From positions 1,550,001 to 1,614,000 of the forward strand of contig NZ_CP073347.1 of NCBI RefSeq assembly GCF_024397915.1: 64,000 nucleotides of DNA, in the 5' to 3' direction. A program made the position numbers and the translations under genes. Each line of letters opens with the position of its first letter. Within the stretch, counting starts at the first letter, position 1. The notes under the pieces were generated by a model. The model saw only the letters and a list, made by a program, of their open reading frames with translations, ran no database searches and was not told the origin of the DNA. The DNA comes from Marinobacterium rhizophilum (GTDB taxonomy: Bacteria > Pseudomonadota > Gammaproteobacteria > Pseudomonadales > Balneatricaceae). Shown here one piece after another: positions 24,679 through 33,117 of the stretch.

Positions 24679-25842
24679 ATGCCGGTGTTAATATCGCCCT
24701 ATCTCACAGGCCCGCATGGACAAAACAGCTTGAATACCCTGAGCACGCGCCCGGCAACCCGCGCCGACATCGACACCTTGCTCGACATCGAAAGCCAGTG
24801 TTTCAGCGCGGACAAGCTGTCGCGCCGCAGCTTCCAGCGCCTTATCAAACACGGCCATGCCAGCCTGCTAATGGCCTTGTGCGACGGTGAGATCGCCGGC
24901 TACACCCTGGTGCTGTACCGCAAGAACACCCACCTCGCCCGCATCTACTCCCTGGCGGTATTACCGCAGATGCGCGGGCGCGGCATTGCCCGCCAGCTGT
25001 TGCAGGACGCCGAACAGACGGCCCGGGAGGAGCGGTGCATTTTTATGCGCCTGGAAGTCAATATTGGTAACCAGAGCGCCATTGCACTCTATGAAAAGAG
25101 CGGTTATCGCCCCATAGGCACCATCGACGACTACTACGAAGACGGCGCTAGCGCTCTGAAAATGGAAAAGCCCATACGCCGCCGGGCGCAATCCGGCAGC
25201 GAGGTCCGCACCGCCTTCTATGAGCAGACCACGCCCTTTACCTGCGGTCCGGCCAGCCTGATGATGGGCATGCACGCCCTGACTCCCGCATACCACATGA
25301 CCCGCCGGGAAGAACTGCAGATCTGGCGCGAGTCCACCACCATTTTCATGACCGCGGGCCATGGCGGCTGCTCTCCCCAGGGCCTGGCCCTTAGCGCCTG
25401 GCGTCGCGGCTTCGCTGTGCAGCTCTACTGCAACAGCACCCAGGTCCCCTTTATCGACAGCGTGCGCAGCCCTGAGAAAAAGCAGGTCATCGCCCTGGCC
25501 CATGAAGATTTCAGTGAACAGCTGACCGAAACGGGCGTTGTGCTACACGAACGTGAAATGACCCTGGCCCAGCTGCAACAGCATATTCACGATGGCGACG
25601 TGCTTGTTAGCCTGATCAGCACCTGGCGCCTGAACCGCAACAAGGCACCCCACTGGGTCATCATTACCGCAGCGGACGAACGTTTTGTTTACCTGACAGA
25701 CCCTGACCACGACCGCGACGAATGGCAAAGCCAGACCGACTACATAGACGTACCGGTAGAGGTCAACGAATTTCTCGCCATGGCCGCCTTTGGCCGTTCA
25801 CGCCTGAAAAGCACCCTGGCCCTTAGCCGGCGCAACAGCTGA
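24679..25842 (+). CDS. GNAT acetyltransferase fused to a C39-like peptidase domain
   Basis: A 387-aa two-domain protein. Residues about 20-165 are a GNAT domain (acetyl-CoA loop PQMRGRGIARQLLQ). Residues about 180-375 are a papain-like C39-type domain with Cys in TTPFTCGPASLMM, His in APHWVIITA and Asp in YLTDPDHDRD, so it looks catalytically intact. Start ATG 24679; a GTG two codons on is possible. It shares a 117-bp divergent promoter region with the RimK-like gene, and rimK/rimB follow convergently. Confidence 0.85.
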   Translation: MPVLISPYLTGPHGQNSLNTLSTRPATRADIDTLLDIESQCFSADKLSRRSFQRLIKHGHASLLMALCDGEIAGYTLVLYRKNTHLARIYSLAVLPQMRGRGIARQLLQDAEQTAREERCIFMRLEVNIGNQSAIALYEKSGYRPIGTIDDYYEDGASALKMEKPIRRRAQSGSEVRTAFYEQTTPFTCGPASLMMGMHALTPAYHMTRREELQIWRESTTIFMTAGHGGCSPQGLALSAWRRGFAVQLYCNSTQVPFIDSVRSPEKKQVIALAHEDFSEQLTETGVVLHEREMTLAQLQQHIHDGDVLVSLISTWRLNRNKAPHWVIITAADERFVYLTDPDHDRDEWQSQTDYIDVPVEVNEFLAMAAFGRSRLKSTLALSRRNS

Positions 25843-25871
25843 ACGGGCCAGCTCTCGCAGCCACCGGTAGC

Positions 25872-25909
25872 AAAAAGCCCGGTCACCTTAAGGGTAACCG
25901 GGGCTTTTT
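25872..25909 (+). terminator. Terminator of the GNAT-C39 gene
   Basis: AAAAAGCCC...GGT and ACCGGGGCTTTTT arms around TTAAGG, 30 bp after the stop, ending in five T. A-rich left arm means it can serve the convergent rimK side too. Confidence 0.85.
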
Positions 25910-26025
25910 GAATAGCCGGGAAAAGTGCCAGGACGCCTGATCAGCACCACGGTGCCAGATCAGGTTTCTCGCATTCGCTTGAACCTTTCAGCTCCCTTGC
26001 ACCTCTTTTCCTGGCCCTCGCAGGC

Positions 26026-26931
26026 TCAGCCCTTGCCGCGGGTGCGGGTCTTGTGGCTGCTGGCATTCTTTTCGATAAACTGGATGATGCGGTCGGCAAC
26101 ATCGAGGCCGGTGGCCGCTTCGATCCCCTCCAGCCCCGGCGACGAGTTAACTTCCATAACCAGCGGGCCATGGTTGGAGCGCAGAATGTCGACACCCGCC
26201 ACGTTCAAACCCATGGTGCGGGCGGCACGCACGGCAGTGCTGCGCTCTTCAGGGGTCAGACGCACGAGGCTCGCGGCGCCGCCGCGGTGCAGGTTGGAGC
26301 GAAACTCACCGGCCTTGGCCTGGCGCTTCATGGCAGCAATAACCTTGTCACCAATCACGAAACAGCGGATATCGGCGCCACCCGCTTCCTTGATGTATTC
26401 CTGCACCATGACCGAGGCCTTGAGGCCCATGAAGGCTTCGAGCACGCTTTCCGCCGCCTGACGGGTTTCGGCCAGAACCACGCCAATCCCCTGGGTGCCT
26501 TCGAGCAACTTGATCACCAGTGGCGCACCACCGACCATCTCCACCAGGTCGGGGATGTCGGAAGGCTTGTTGGCAAATCCGGTGATCGGCAGACCGATGC
26601 CCTTGCGGGACAGCAGCTGCATGGAGCGCAGCTTGTCGCGGGAGCGCGAAATGGCGACAGACTCGTTCAGCGGGTAGGTCCCCATCATTTCAAACTGGCG
26701 CAGTACCGCCGTGCCATAGAAGGTAACCGAGGCCCCGATACGGGGAATCACCGCATCAAAATCGGTCAGCACTTCCCCTTTCACGTGAATTTCGGGGTGC
26801 TGCATATTGATGTTCATGTAGCACTTGAGGACATCCACTACCTGTACATCATGGCCGCGGGCCTTGGCGGCCTCTACCATGCGACGGGTCGAGTACAGCT
26901 GCGCATTGCGGGAAAGAATCGCCAGTTTCAT
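26026..26931 (-). CDS. rimK: RimK, S6-glutamate ligase type ATP-grasp enzyme
   Basis: A 301-aa enzyme that in E. coli and Pseudomonas adds glutamates to the C-terminus of ribosomal protein S6. The N-terminus MKLAILSRNAQLYSTRRMVE and the ATP-grasp core (GGAPLVIKLLEGTQGIGVVL, SVMVQEYIKEAGGADIRCFV, LVMEVNSSPGLEGIE) are canonical; length matches. Overlaps rimB by ATGA, so the two are translated together. Confidence 0.95.
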   Translation of the reverse strand: MKLAILSRNAQLYSTRRMVEAAKARGHDVQVVDVLKCYMNINMQHPEIHVKGEVLTDFDAVIPRIGASVTFYGTAVLRQFEMMGTYPLNESVAISRSRDKLRSMQLLSRKGIGLPITGFANKPSDIPDLVEMVGGAPLVIKLLEGTQGIGVVLAETRQAAESVLEAFMGLKASVMVQEYIKEAGGADIRCFVIGDKVIAAMKRQAKAGEFRSNLHRGGAASLVRLTPEERSTAVRAARTMGLNVAGVDILRSNHGPLVMEVNSSPGLEGIEAATGLDVADRIIQFIEKNASSHKTRTRGKG

Positions 26932-27356
26932 GGCTTGGCTCCTAGCAAAAATGAGGCCGCCGGATCGACGGCAAAACGGTTGAGCATCGCAGTGCGCCCC
27001 AGCAACATGCGAAAGCGCATGCTGTCACGGTTGGTCAGCGTCATCTCGATGGGCCATTCATGCTCGCCCAGGCGAGCCAGTGTCTGAATGACAATACGCT
27101 TTTCACGATGGCCACCGGAATCGGAGACCTGTCGCTCGTCCAGTACCGGCGCCACAAAGTGCAGCACCTCTTCCTGGTTATTCTGTACGGGGTGCACATC
27201 GGCTGCGACCCAGAGCGCACCGCGCTCGTAGAAGGGTTCGAGCTTGAATGCATGCAAGCAGGATGTGCGGGCGCCGGTATCAACCTTGGCCTTGATGTGG
27301 TCGATTCCCAGCTCCGGCAGCGACAGCCACTCACGCCAACCTATTGTTTCCAGCAT
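26928..27356 (-). CDS. rimB: RimB-like retropepsin-fold protein (ATP-dependent zinc protease family)
   Basis: A 142-aa protein with the aspartic-protease-like motif KAKVDTGARTSCLHA and a C-terminal RFRMLLGRTAML. In Pseudomonas this partner of RimK modulates S6 glutamylation. Often annotated ATP-dependent zinc protease, though the DTGA motif points to a retropepsin fold. First gene of the rimB-rimK pair. Confidence 0.88.
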   Translation of the reverse strand: MLETIGWREWLSLPELGIDHIKAKVDTGARTSCLHAFKLEPFYERGALWVAADVHPVQNNQEEVLHFVAPVLDERQVSDSGGHREKRIVIQTLARLGEHEWPIEMTLTNRDSMRFRMLLGRTAMLNRFAVDPAASFLLGAKP

Positions 27357-27383
27357 GACATTAATCCCTGCAATTGAGCGCCA

Positions 27384-28367
27384 TCAAAGCCAGCGCTTGC
27401 GGCGAAAGATCCAGATCTGTATTGCGACCAGCACGATCAGAAACAGCGAGAATTCCATGAAAGCCGAGGGGTTTTCCGCCCCTGGCACCCCGCCGACATT
27501 AATTCCCAGCAGCCCGGTCAGAAAGCCCAACGGCAAAAAGATGGCCGCCACCAGCGACAACACATAGAGCCGGCTGTTGAGCTGATCGGACATGCGGCTC
27601 ATCAGTTCTTCCTGGGTAACAGCCGCCCGCTCACGCACCGCATCCAGGTCTTCAATATGACGTACCAGCCGGTCGGAGACCTCGCGCATGCGCATGCGGC
27701 CCTGATCATCCATCCAGCCCAGCGGCTCGTTCACCACCCGCGCCAACGCCTCGCGCTGCGGTGCCAGGTAACGTCGCAGGCCAATGGTCTGGCGGCGCAG
27801 CTGGGCCAGTGGCTGGCGCAATGCGCCATCACCGCTGTAGAGCACCTGTTCTTCGAGGTCCGCGACCCGGTCTTCGAACTCATCCACCGTATCACTCATG
27901 CGCATCACCAGGCCATCGGCCAGCCGCACAAGAAAGTCACCGCTGTCGACAGGGCCGACACCCGTGCGCATCTCCGCCACCATGTCGGACACCGACAGCA
28001 ACTGGCGCTTGCGCGAGCTGACGACCAGTTCCTGGGTAACATAGAGCCGGATTGACACCATGTCTTCAGGATCGGCTTCCGGGTTGAGATTGACCCCGCG
28101 CAGGGCCAGCAACAGCCCGGAACCGAAGAGCGCGGCACGGGGTCGCGTGTCCTCGGTTAGCAGGGAATCCACCGCCAGAGGCGGCAAACCACTGTGGTCG
28201 GCCAACCAGCTGCGGCTGGCCGCATGGGTGTAATCGAAGTGCAGCCACAGCAGCCCCTGGGATGGGTCCCAGTGCCCGACCTCGTCCCAGCTCAGCTCGC
28301 GGGCGCCCCCATTGCGATCCAGCAACATTGCGTAAATCAAACCATCAGGTCCATGCAGTGGCGTCAT
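27384..28367 (-). CDS. zntB: Zinc transporter ZntB (CorA superfamily)
   Basis: A 327-aa inner-membrane transporter. A large cytoplasmic N-terminal funnel with long helices is followed by two C-terminal transmembrane helices with the loop GLLGINVGGVPG (GxN-type motif). ATG at 28367 starts MTPLHGPDGLIYAMLLD. The ZntB-type loop (GIN rather than GMN) favours zinc over magnesium; direction of transport in this family is debated. Confidence 0.88.
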   Translation of the reverse strand: MTPLHGPDGLIYAMLLDRNGGARELSWDEVGHWDPSQGLLWLHFDYTHAASRSWLADHSGLPPLAVDSLLTEDTRPRAALFGSGLLLALRGVNLNPEADPEDMVSIRLYVTQELVVSSRKRQLLSVSDMVAEMRTGVGPVDSGDFLVRLADGLVMRMSDTVDEFEDRVADLEEQVLYSGDGALRQPLAQLRRQTIGLRRYLAPQREALARVVNEPLGWMDDQGRMRMREVSDRLVRHIEDLDAVRERAAVTQEELMSRMSDQLNSRLYVLSLVAAIFLPLGFLTGLLGINVGGVPGAENPSAFMEFSLFLIVLVAIQIWIFRRKRWL

Positions 28368-28430
28368 GCCTGCATCCTTGTATTTATGTCAGTATAGTTG
28401 CCGCCGCCTGGGCACCTGCGGCGCAGCCTC

Positions 28431-29507
28431 CTAGAGCAACCGCAGGGTGGGCTCCTGCAGAGCCGCAAACTGCTCGCGCAACTCGAGAATATGTTCGCTC
28501 CAGTAACGCTCGGTGTTGAACCAGGGGAACGACCGGGGAAACGCCGGATCACTCCAGCGGCGCGCCAGCCAGGCGGAATAGTGCATGATGCGCAGGGTCC
28601 GCAGCGCTTCTATCTGGCGCAGCTCGCGCGGCTGAAAGTCATAAAACTCGTTATAGCCTTCCACTACCTCGCTCAGCTGGATCTGCTGGCTGTGGCGGTC
28701 GCCCGACAGCAGCATCCAGATATCCTGCACCGCCGGCGCCATGCGGGCATCGTCGAAATCGACAAAATTGGGCGTATTGTCGCGCCACAACACATTGCCG
28801 GCATGACAGTCGCCGTGCACCCGGATCAGGGTGGCCGGCTCCGCCATGGCCTCATCCACCAGCCTGAGCACATCCCGGCTCAGGGTTTCATAGGCCAGAC
28901 GCAGCTCCCGTGGAATAAAGTCGTTGTGCAGCAACGCCACGCTGGCGTGACCATAGGTCTGGCTGTTGAGTACCGGGCGGTGCGCAAACGGCTTTTTCGC
29001 CCCAATGGCATGCATTCGCCCCAGAAAGCGTCCGAGGATCAACAGGTTATCCAGGTTATCAAACTCAGGCGCACGGCCACCGCGGCGCGGATAGAGCGCA
29101 AACAGGAAGTCCTCGCGCGCGAACAGGCTGCGCCCTGCAGCATCACGCCAGGGCGCCACCACCGGCAATTCGTGCTCTTGCATCTCATAGCACAGCTCAT
29201 GCTCTTCCAGGATCTGTGCTTCGCTCCAGCGGCCAGGACGGTAAAACTTCGCAATCAGCGGTGCCTGCTCCTCGATACCGACCTGGTAGACACGATTCTC
29301 GTAACTGTTGAGCGCGAAGATGGCGCCATCGCACCGGTAGCCAAGCTCCTCCACCGCATCCATGATGAACTCTGGCGTCAGGCTTTCGAACGGATGCAGG
29401 GACGCGTCCGGTGCCGAACCGGAACGGTCACCCGGGTGCGCCGGACCCCGCGCAGCGCTATGAGCCGAATTGTGCAGGATGTTGCCGTCAGCGTTATTGT
29501 CAGTCAC
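28431..29507 (-). CDS. srkA: Stress response kinase A (YihE/SrkA-like Ser/Thr kinase)
   Basis: About 358-aa aminoglycoside-phosphotransferase-like kinase. Catalytic loop IRVHGDCHAGNVLW (HGDxxxxN) and metal motif NFVDFDDARMAP are intact. The family counters envelope and MazF-type stress death. GTG at 29507 is preferred because it overlaps the upstream stop by 8 bases; the longest frame begins with TTG at 29531. The DUF2750 gene directly upstream is probably co-transcribed. Confidence 0.88.
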   Translation of the reverse strand: MTDNNADGNILHNSAHSAARGPAHPGDRSGSAPDASLHPFESLTPEFIMDAVEELGYRCDGAIFALNSYENRVYQVGIEEQAPLIAKFYRPGRWSEAQILEEHELCYEMQEHELPVVAPWRDAAGRSLFAREDFLFALYPRRGGRAPEFDNLDNLLILGRFLGRMHAIGAKKPFAHRPVLNSQTYGHASVALLHNDFIPRELRLAYETLSRDVLRLVDEAMAEPATLIRVHGDCHAGNVLWRDNTPNFVDFDDARMAPAVQDIWMLLSGDRHSQQIQLSEVVEGYNEFYDFQPRELRQIEALRTLRIMHYSAWLARRWSDPAFPRSFPWFNTERYWSEHILELREQFAALQEPTLRLL

Positions 29508-29898
29508 CACCGGCACCCAGCAAGGCTTCAATGGACTCGGTCAGCTCGCCGGCAGACAGCAGCACGCCTTCTTCGTCCAGCCGCGGGAAGACCGCCACCA
29601 GGATACCGTCTTCGTCCAGGCCACCGGACCAGCGTTCAAACCAGGACTGCAGATCGATTTTCAGCGCTTCACAGCCATCCCAGCCGTCGGTGGCCCAGTC
29701 CAGCGCATAGTCGGGATGCGGCCAGACCGGCAGGCAACCTTCGCCGTCATCGGTGGTCAGCATGACACAGCCCTCTGCATCGCTCAGGCTCCAGATTTCC
29801 TCCCAGTCGGCCACTTTTTGCAAAAAGTGATCGAAGCGTTCCTGCGCTTCGCGGGCGGTTACCTTGGCCCGCTGCTGCTCTGTCAGTTTGTATGTCAT
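29500..29898 (-). CDS. DUF2750 protein
   Basis: A 132-aa acidic cytoplasmic protein. ERFDHFLQKVADWEEIWSLS, VWPHPDYALDWATDGWDGCE and an acidic C-terminus are typical of DUF2750. Function unknown. Its 3' end overlaps srkA, so it likely heads a two-gene unit. Confidence 0.82.
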   Translation of the reverse strand: MTYKLTEQQRAKVTAREAQERFDHFLQKVADWEEIWSLSDAEGCVMLTTDDGEGCLPVWPHPDYALDWATDGWDGCEALKIDLQSWFERWSGGLDEDGILVAVFPRLDEEGVLLSAGELTESIEALLGAGGD

Positions 29899-30181
29899 GG
29901 TTCGGCCCTGCCTTTAAATAGGAGCTCGCCGGTGCATCGGCGAATGCCGTGCAGCATGGACGAATGCCGCCTGCGGATCAAGTCGGGCAAGCGCCGAAAA
30001 CCGCGGTTTTCATCACCTTTTCGCCGCTTTTTGACTGCTACACTATCTTCACGCCGACGACAGCCATGATAGAGCTGGCAAGGCCCGGCAGGCCGACAAA
30101 AACCGCCCGATCAACAGGTGACCTGCAGATGCAAAAACGGTTTGCGCATAGCCATTATTTACAGACCCTCCCTGGCAATTG

Positions 30182-31195
30182 ATGGCGGGCCTTGCACGCG
30201 TGCTCGCACGGGTTCTGACCCTCTGCACACTGCTTGGGGCCTGCTCCAGTGGACAACAGCTGCCCCCGGCCCCGGCCGGGGATGCCATCGACCGCGAAAC
30301 GGAACACCAGCGCCAGCAAGCGCTGCAACAGCAACATGAGCGCGAGTTTCGTCTGGGCCGGGTCGCTCGACCGCTACTGATCGCCGCGCTCGAGCTGTGC
30401 CCCGAGCGCCAGCGCAACGATTACGGCCTGCGCCTGCACAGCCTTTCCGCCTATGCACCAGCGCAGCACCCCGCGGCCCGTGCACTCTATCAGCTGGACC
30501 GGCAGCCGACCCTGCGCACTCCCCTGCCCGGCAGCCCCGCGGCCCGTGCCGGCCTCAGAGCCGGTGATCGACTGATGCGCCTGCAGGGACGTGCCGTGAA
30601 AAGCGACAATGATCTTCTCAAGATGCTGCAGGAGGCAGCCGGCCCCCTGCGCCTGGAGATCGCGCGCGGCGACGATATCCTTGCCTTGAGCCTGACACCC
30701 GACAAGCTGTGCGACTGGCCGATTCAACTGAGCCGCAGCAGCGCCATCAATGCCTATGCCGATGGCCAGCGAATACGAGTCACCCAGGCCATGCTCGGCT
30801 ATGCCGCCCAGGATGACGAACTGGCCATGGTGATCGCCCACGAGCTGGCCCATAACGGTCTGCAGCACATGAGCCGGCAGCTGCGCAACCTGATGCTCGG
30901 TGCGCTGATTGACCTGCTGGCCCTGACCCAGGGGTATCCGAGCCCTGGCATTGCCGCGACCCTGGGCATTCATCAGCAAGCGTTAAACCTGGAACTGGAG
31001 GCCGACCTGCAGGCACTGGTACTGCTGCACCGGGCGGGCATTGCGCTGGCGCCGGGCGTAGCATTCTGGCGCCGCCTTGGCACCGACTTCCCGGCCTCCA
31101 TTCGCCACAGTCGTGGCCTCAGCCACCCCGGCACGGCCGAGCGCTATCTGCGCATGCAGTCCGCGGCCCAGGCACTGCAGCCGGGCGAGCCATGA
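30182..31195 (+). CDS. PDZ-M48 metalloprotease lipoprotein
   Basis: About 337 aa. A lipobox LCTLLGAC gives a lipoprotein, probably outer-membrane anchored. A PDZ domain (about 110-170: GSPAARAGLRAGDRLMRLQG) precedes an M48 zinc peptidase domain with VIAHELAHNGLQH (HExxH) and the downstream ELEADLQAL glutamate ligand. Likely a periplasmic quality-control protease. Its TGA stop is the first base triplet of the heptamer array that follows. Confidence 0.88.
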   Translation: MAGLARVLARVLTLCTLLGACSSGQQLPPAPAGDAIDRETEHQRQQALQQQHEREFRLGRVARPLLIAALELCPERQRNDYGLRLHSLSAYAPAQHPAARALYQLDRQPTLRTPLPGSPAARAGLRAGDRLMRLQGRAVKSDNDLLKMLQEAAGPLRLEIARGDDILALSLTPDKLCDWPIQLSRSSAINAYADGQRIRVTQAMLGYAAQDDELAMVIAHELAHNGLQHMSRQLRNLMLGALIDLLALTQGYPSPGIAATLGIHQQALNLELEADLQALVLLHRAGIALAPGVAFWRRLGTDFPASIRHSRGLSHPGTAERYLRMQSAAQALQPGEP

Positions 31196-31290
31196 TTCGT
31201 GATTCGTGATTCGTGATTCGTGATTCGTGATTCGTGATTCGTGATTCGTGATTCGTGATTCGTGATTCGTGATTCGTGATTCGTGATTCG
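31193..31290. repeat. Tandem array of 14 TGATTCG heptamers
   Basis: Fourteen perfect head-to-tail copies (98 bp), starting at the stop codon of the M48 gene and ending before GGATCAG. The unit is not a multiple of three, but the array lies outside the reading frame. Confidence 0.95.
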
Positions 31291-31307
31291 GGATCAGAGT
31301 CTAATGG

Positions 31308-31371
31308 CCAATTACCAATTACCAATAACTAATTACCAATAACCAATAACCAATAACCAATAACCAATAAC
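31308..31371. repeat. Second heptamer array (ACCAATA-type)
   Basis: About nine head-to-tail 7-bp units, CCAATTA in the first copies and CCAATAA in the later ones, 18 bp past the first array. It runs to 15 bp before the stop of the convergent LysR gene. Confidence 0.9.
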
Positions 31372-31385
31372 GGGAAACACCCCGC

Positions 31386-32342
31386 TCAGCCTTCGAGTGC
31401 TGCAGCGCTCAGTTCGGCACGGATAAAATCACGGAACACGCTCACCCGGGCCGGCGCCTGGTCGCCACTGAGACTGATGGCATAGAGCGTACCGCTCCCC
31501 AGATGCCACTGTTCCAGAACCGGCATGATGAGGCCGGCTGCCAGGCTCGGAGCGGCGACAAGATCCGGCAGTACACCGATGCCGGCGCCTGCCTGAACAA
31601 GGCGGTGCACGCTGGCGTAGTCCGTGGTGCGTGCCACCGGTCTTGCGGTCACCTCGACCCGGCGCCCTTTGCTGTTCTGCAGCGTCAGGCTCGCCGCCCC
31701 CTCCCGGTCACGAAAGGTCACCAGATCCTGGGTTTCCAGGTCCTGGGGGATCTCGGGCATGCCGTGTGTCCCCAGATAGGCAGGGGCACCAAAGAGCCCC
31801 AGGCGAAATCTCGCCAGTGCAGACGCACGGTAGCCCATGTCCGGCAGGTTGCTAGATGTGGCCCGCAGCGCCAGATCCACCCGGTTGGCCGCCAGATCCA
31901 GCGCCGCATCGGTCAGCAGCAGCTCCACCGTGATCTGGGGATAGAGCGCGCGAAACCGCACCAACAGTAGCGGCAGCACATCAAGACCCAGATCCATTGG
32001 CGCCGTCACCCGCAAGTTGCCGTGGGGCACCGTACGGGCCTGGCCCGCCTCCTGGGTCGCATCGGCCAGCAGGGAGAGCGCATCCCGTGCCTTGCCATAG
32101 AAGGCCGTGCCCTCCTGCGTGGCGCTCACCGCCCGGGGCGTGCGTGCCAGCAGCGCCGTACCGAGGCGGGATTCCAGTCGCGAGACCCGCCGACTGATAC
32201 TGCCCTTGGTCTCTCCCATTGCCACCGCAGCCCGCGACACCGAGCCAAACTCGATTACCGCGCAGAAGGCCTTTATGTCTTCCAGCGAGCCCCCGAGCAT
32301 GCCGCCAAAACTGAACGACCCACCGCTGATATGTGATGTCAT
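31386..32342 (-). CDS. LysR-family regulator
   Basis: A 318-aa regulator. HTH in residues about 18-78 (LEDIKAFCAVIEFGSVSRAA, MGETKGSISRRVSRLESRLG), then a substrate-binding domain. The start may be 32342 or an ATG 14 codons later. Divergent from the DoxX/LigB pair, with two palindromes between them, so it most likely controls those genes. Family members of this layout respond to quinones or electrophiles. Confidence 0.9.
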   Translation of the reverse strand: MTSHISGGSFSFGGMLGGSLEDIKAFCAVIEFGSVSRAAVAMGETKGSISRRVSRLESRLGTALLARTPRAVSATQEGTAFYGKARDALSLLADATQEAGQARTVPHGNLRVTAPMDLGLDVLPLLLVRFRALYPQITVELLLTDAALDLAANRVDLALRATSSNLPDMGYRASALARFRLGLFGAPAYLGTHGMPEIPQDLETQDLVTFRDREGAASLTLQNSKGRRVEVTARPVARTTDYASVHRLVQAGAGIGVLPDLVAAPSLAAGLIMPVLEQWHLGSGTLYAISLSGDQAPARVSVFRDFIRAELSAAALEG

Positions 32343-32424
32343 CTCATCCTCTGATCAATAACGCCAGTTAATGCAAGGCGCCGGAACTGGCCACCCGGTC
32401 CCAATCGAAGTTCCACCGAAATCT

Positions 32425-32443
32425 GGTTTCCATTTCAGAAACC
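32425..32443. promoter_or_regulatory. Candidate operator GGTTTC-N7-GAAACC
   Basis: Perfect palindrome in the LysR/DoxX divergent region, 83 bp from the LysR start. Shares the GTTTC/GAAAC half-site with the second palindrome at 32478. Confidence 0.5.
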
Positions 32444-32477
32444 ATAAGTTCCAAATTTGTATTCTATGAATAATTCA

Positions 32478-32499
32478 GAAACAACAATACCATTGTTTC
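32478..32499. promoter_or_regulatory. Candidate operator GAAACAA-N8-TTGTTTC
   Basis: Second palindrome, 52 bp before the DoxX start, with the same GAAAC/GTTTC half-sites turned outward. Spacing of 53 bp between the two site starts (five helical turns) would put two LysR dimers on one DNA face. Confidence 0.45.
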
Positions 32500-32550
32500 C
32501 AGGTTCAGCACCTCAGCTGAGGTCTAGATCACATGCCACGGAGATTCGCC

Positions 32551-33018
32551 ATGACCAGCAACACTAGCAGCAAGCACCCGACCCAACCCGCAACAGCCCT
32601 GTTCGACCGCCTGGCACCGCTGGGCTATCCATTGATCCGCATCACCGCCGGTTTGTTGCTGATGCCCCACGGCGCCCAGAAGCTGTTTGGCTGGTTCGGT
32701 GGCTACGGCCTGGATGCCACCGGCCAGTTTTTCGCGTCCAGCCTTGGCATGGAGCCCGGTTTCCTGTTCGCGCTGCTGGCAGGCCTGGTGGAATTCTTCG
32801 GTGGACTCGCCCTGGTTCTCGGCCTGCTGACCCGCCCGGCAGCGCTGGGTATCGCGGTACTGATGGGAGTCGCCCTGACAGTACACACGGCGAACGGCTT
32901 TTTCTGGACCGACGGCGGCGTAGAATATCCGCTGATGTGGGGCCTGGTAGCCATTGCCGTTTTTCTGCGTGGCGGTGAGCGTTTCTCGCTGGACCGCCGC
33001 CTGGGGCTGCGTTTCTAA
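32551..33018 (+). CDS. DoxX-family membrane protein
   Basis: About 155 aa with four hydrophobic segments. RITAGLLLMPHGAQKLFGWF and EFFGGLALVLGLLTRPAALG are typical of DoxX/YphA proteins, inner-membrane oxidoreductase-associated proteins. ATG at 32551 has GGAG eight bases upstream; another ATG six codons earlier is possible. Followed 99 bp downstream by the LigB-type dioxygenase, probably in one transcript. Confidence 0.88.
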   Translation: MTSNTSSKHPTQPATALFDRLAPLGYPLIRITAGLLLMPHGAQKLFGWFGGYGLDATGQFFASSLGMEPGFLFALLAGLVEFFGGLALVLGLLTRPAALGIAVLMGVALTVHTANGFFWTDGGVEYPLMWGLVAIAVFLRGGERFSLDRRLGLRF

Positions 33019-33117
33019 TTGCGCATCCGGCCAGGTGCGCGCTGCCTGGCCCAGGCATCCTGGTCTGCTGTTCAAGATTTGACTGATCCCTGCAACATCC
33101 TTGCCCGAGGACACCCC

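Noticed and set aside
28398..29765. 455-codon plus-strand frame
   Set aside because: Antisense to srkA and the DUF2750 gene; no ribosome binding site and no recognisable motifs.
31193..31371. CRISPR array
   Set aside because: Units are 7 bp with no spacers and no cas genes nearby; these are simple tandem repeats.
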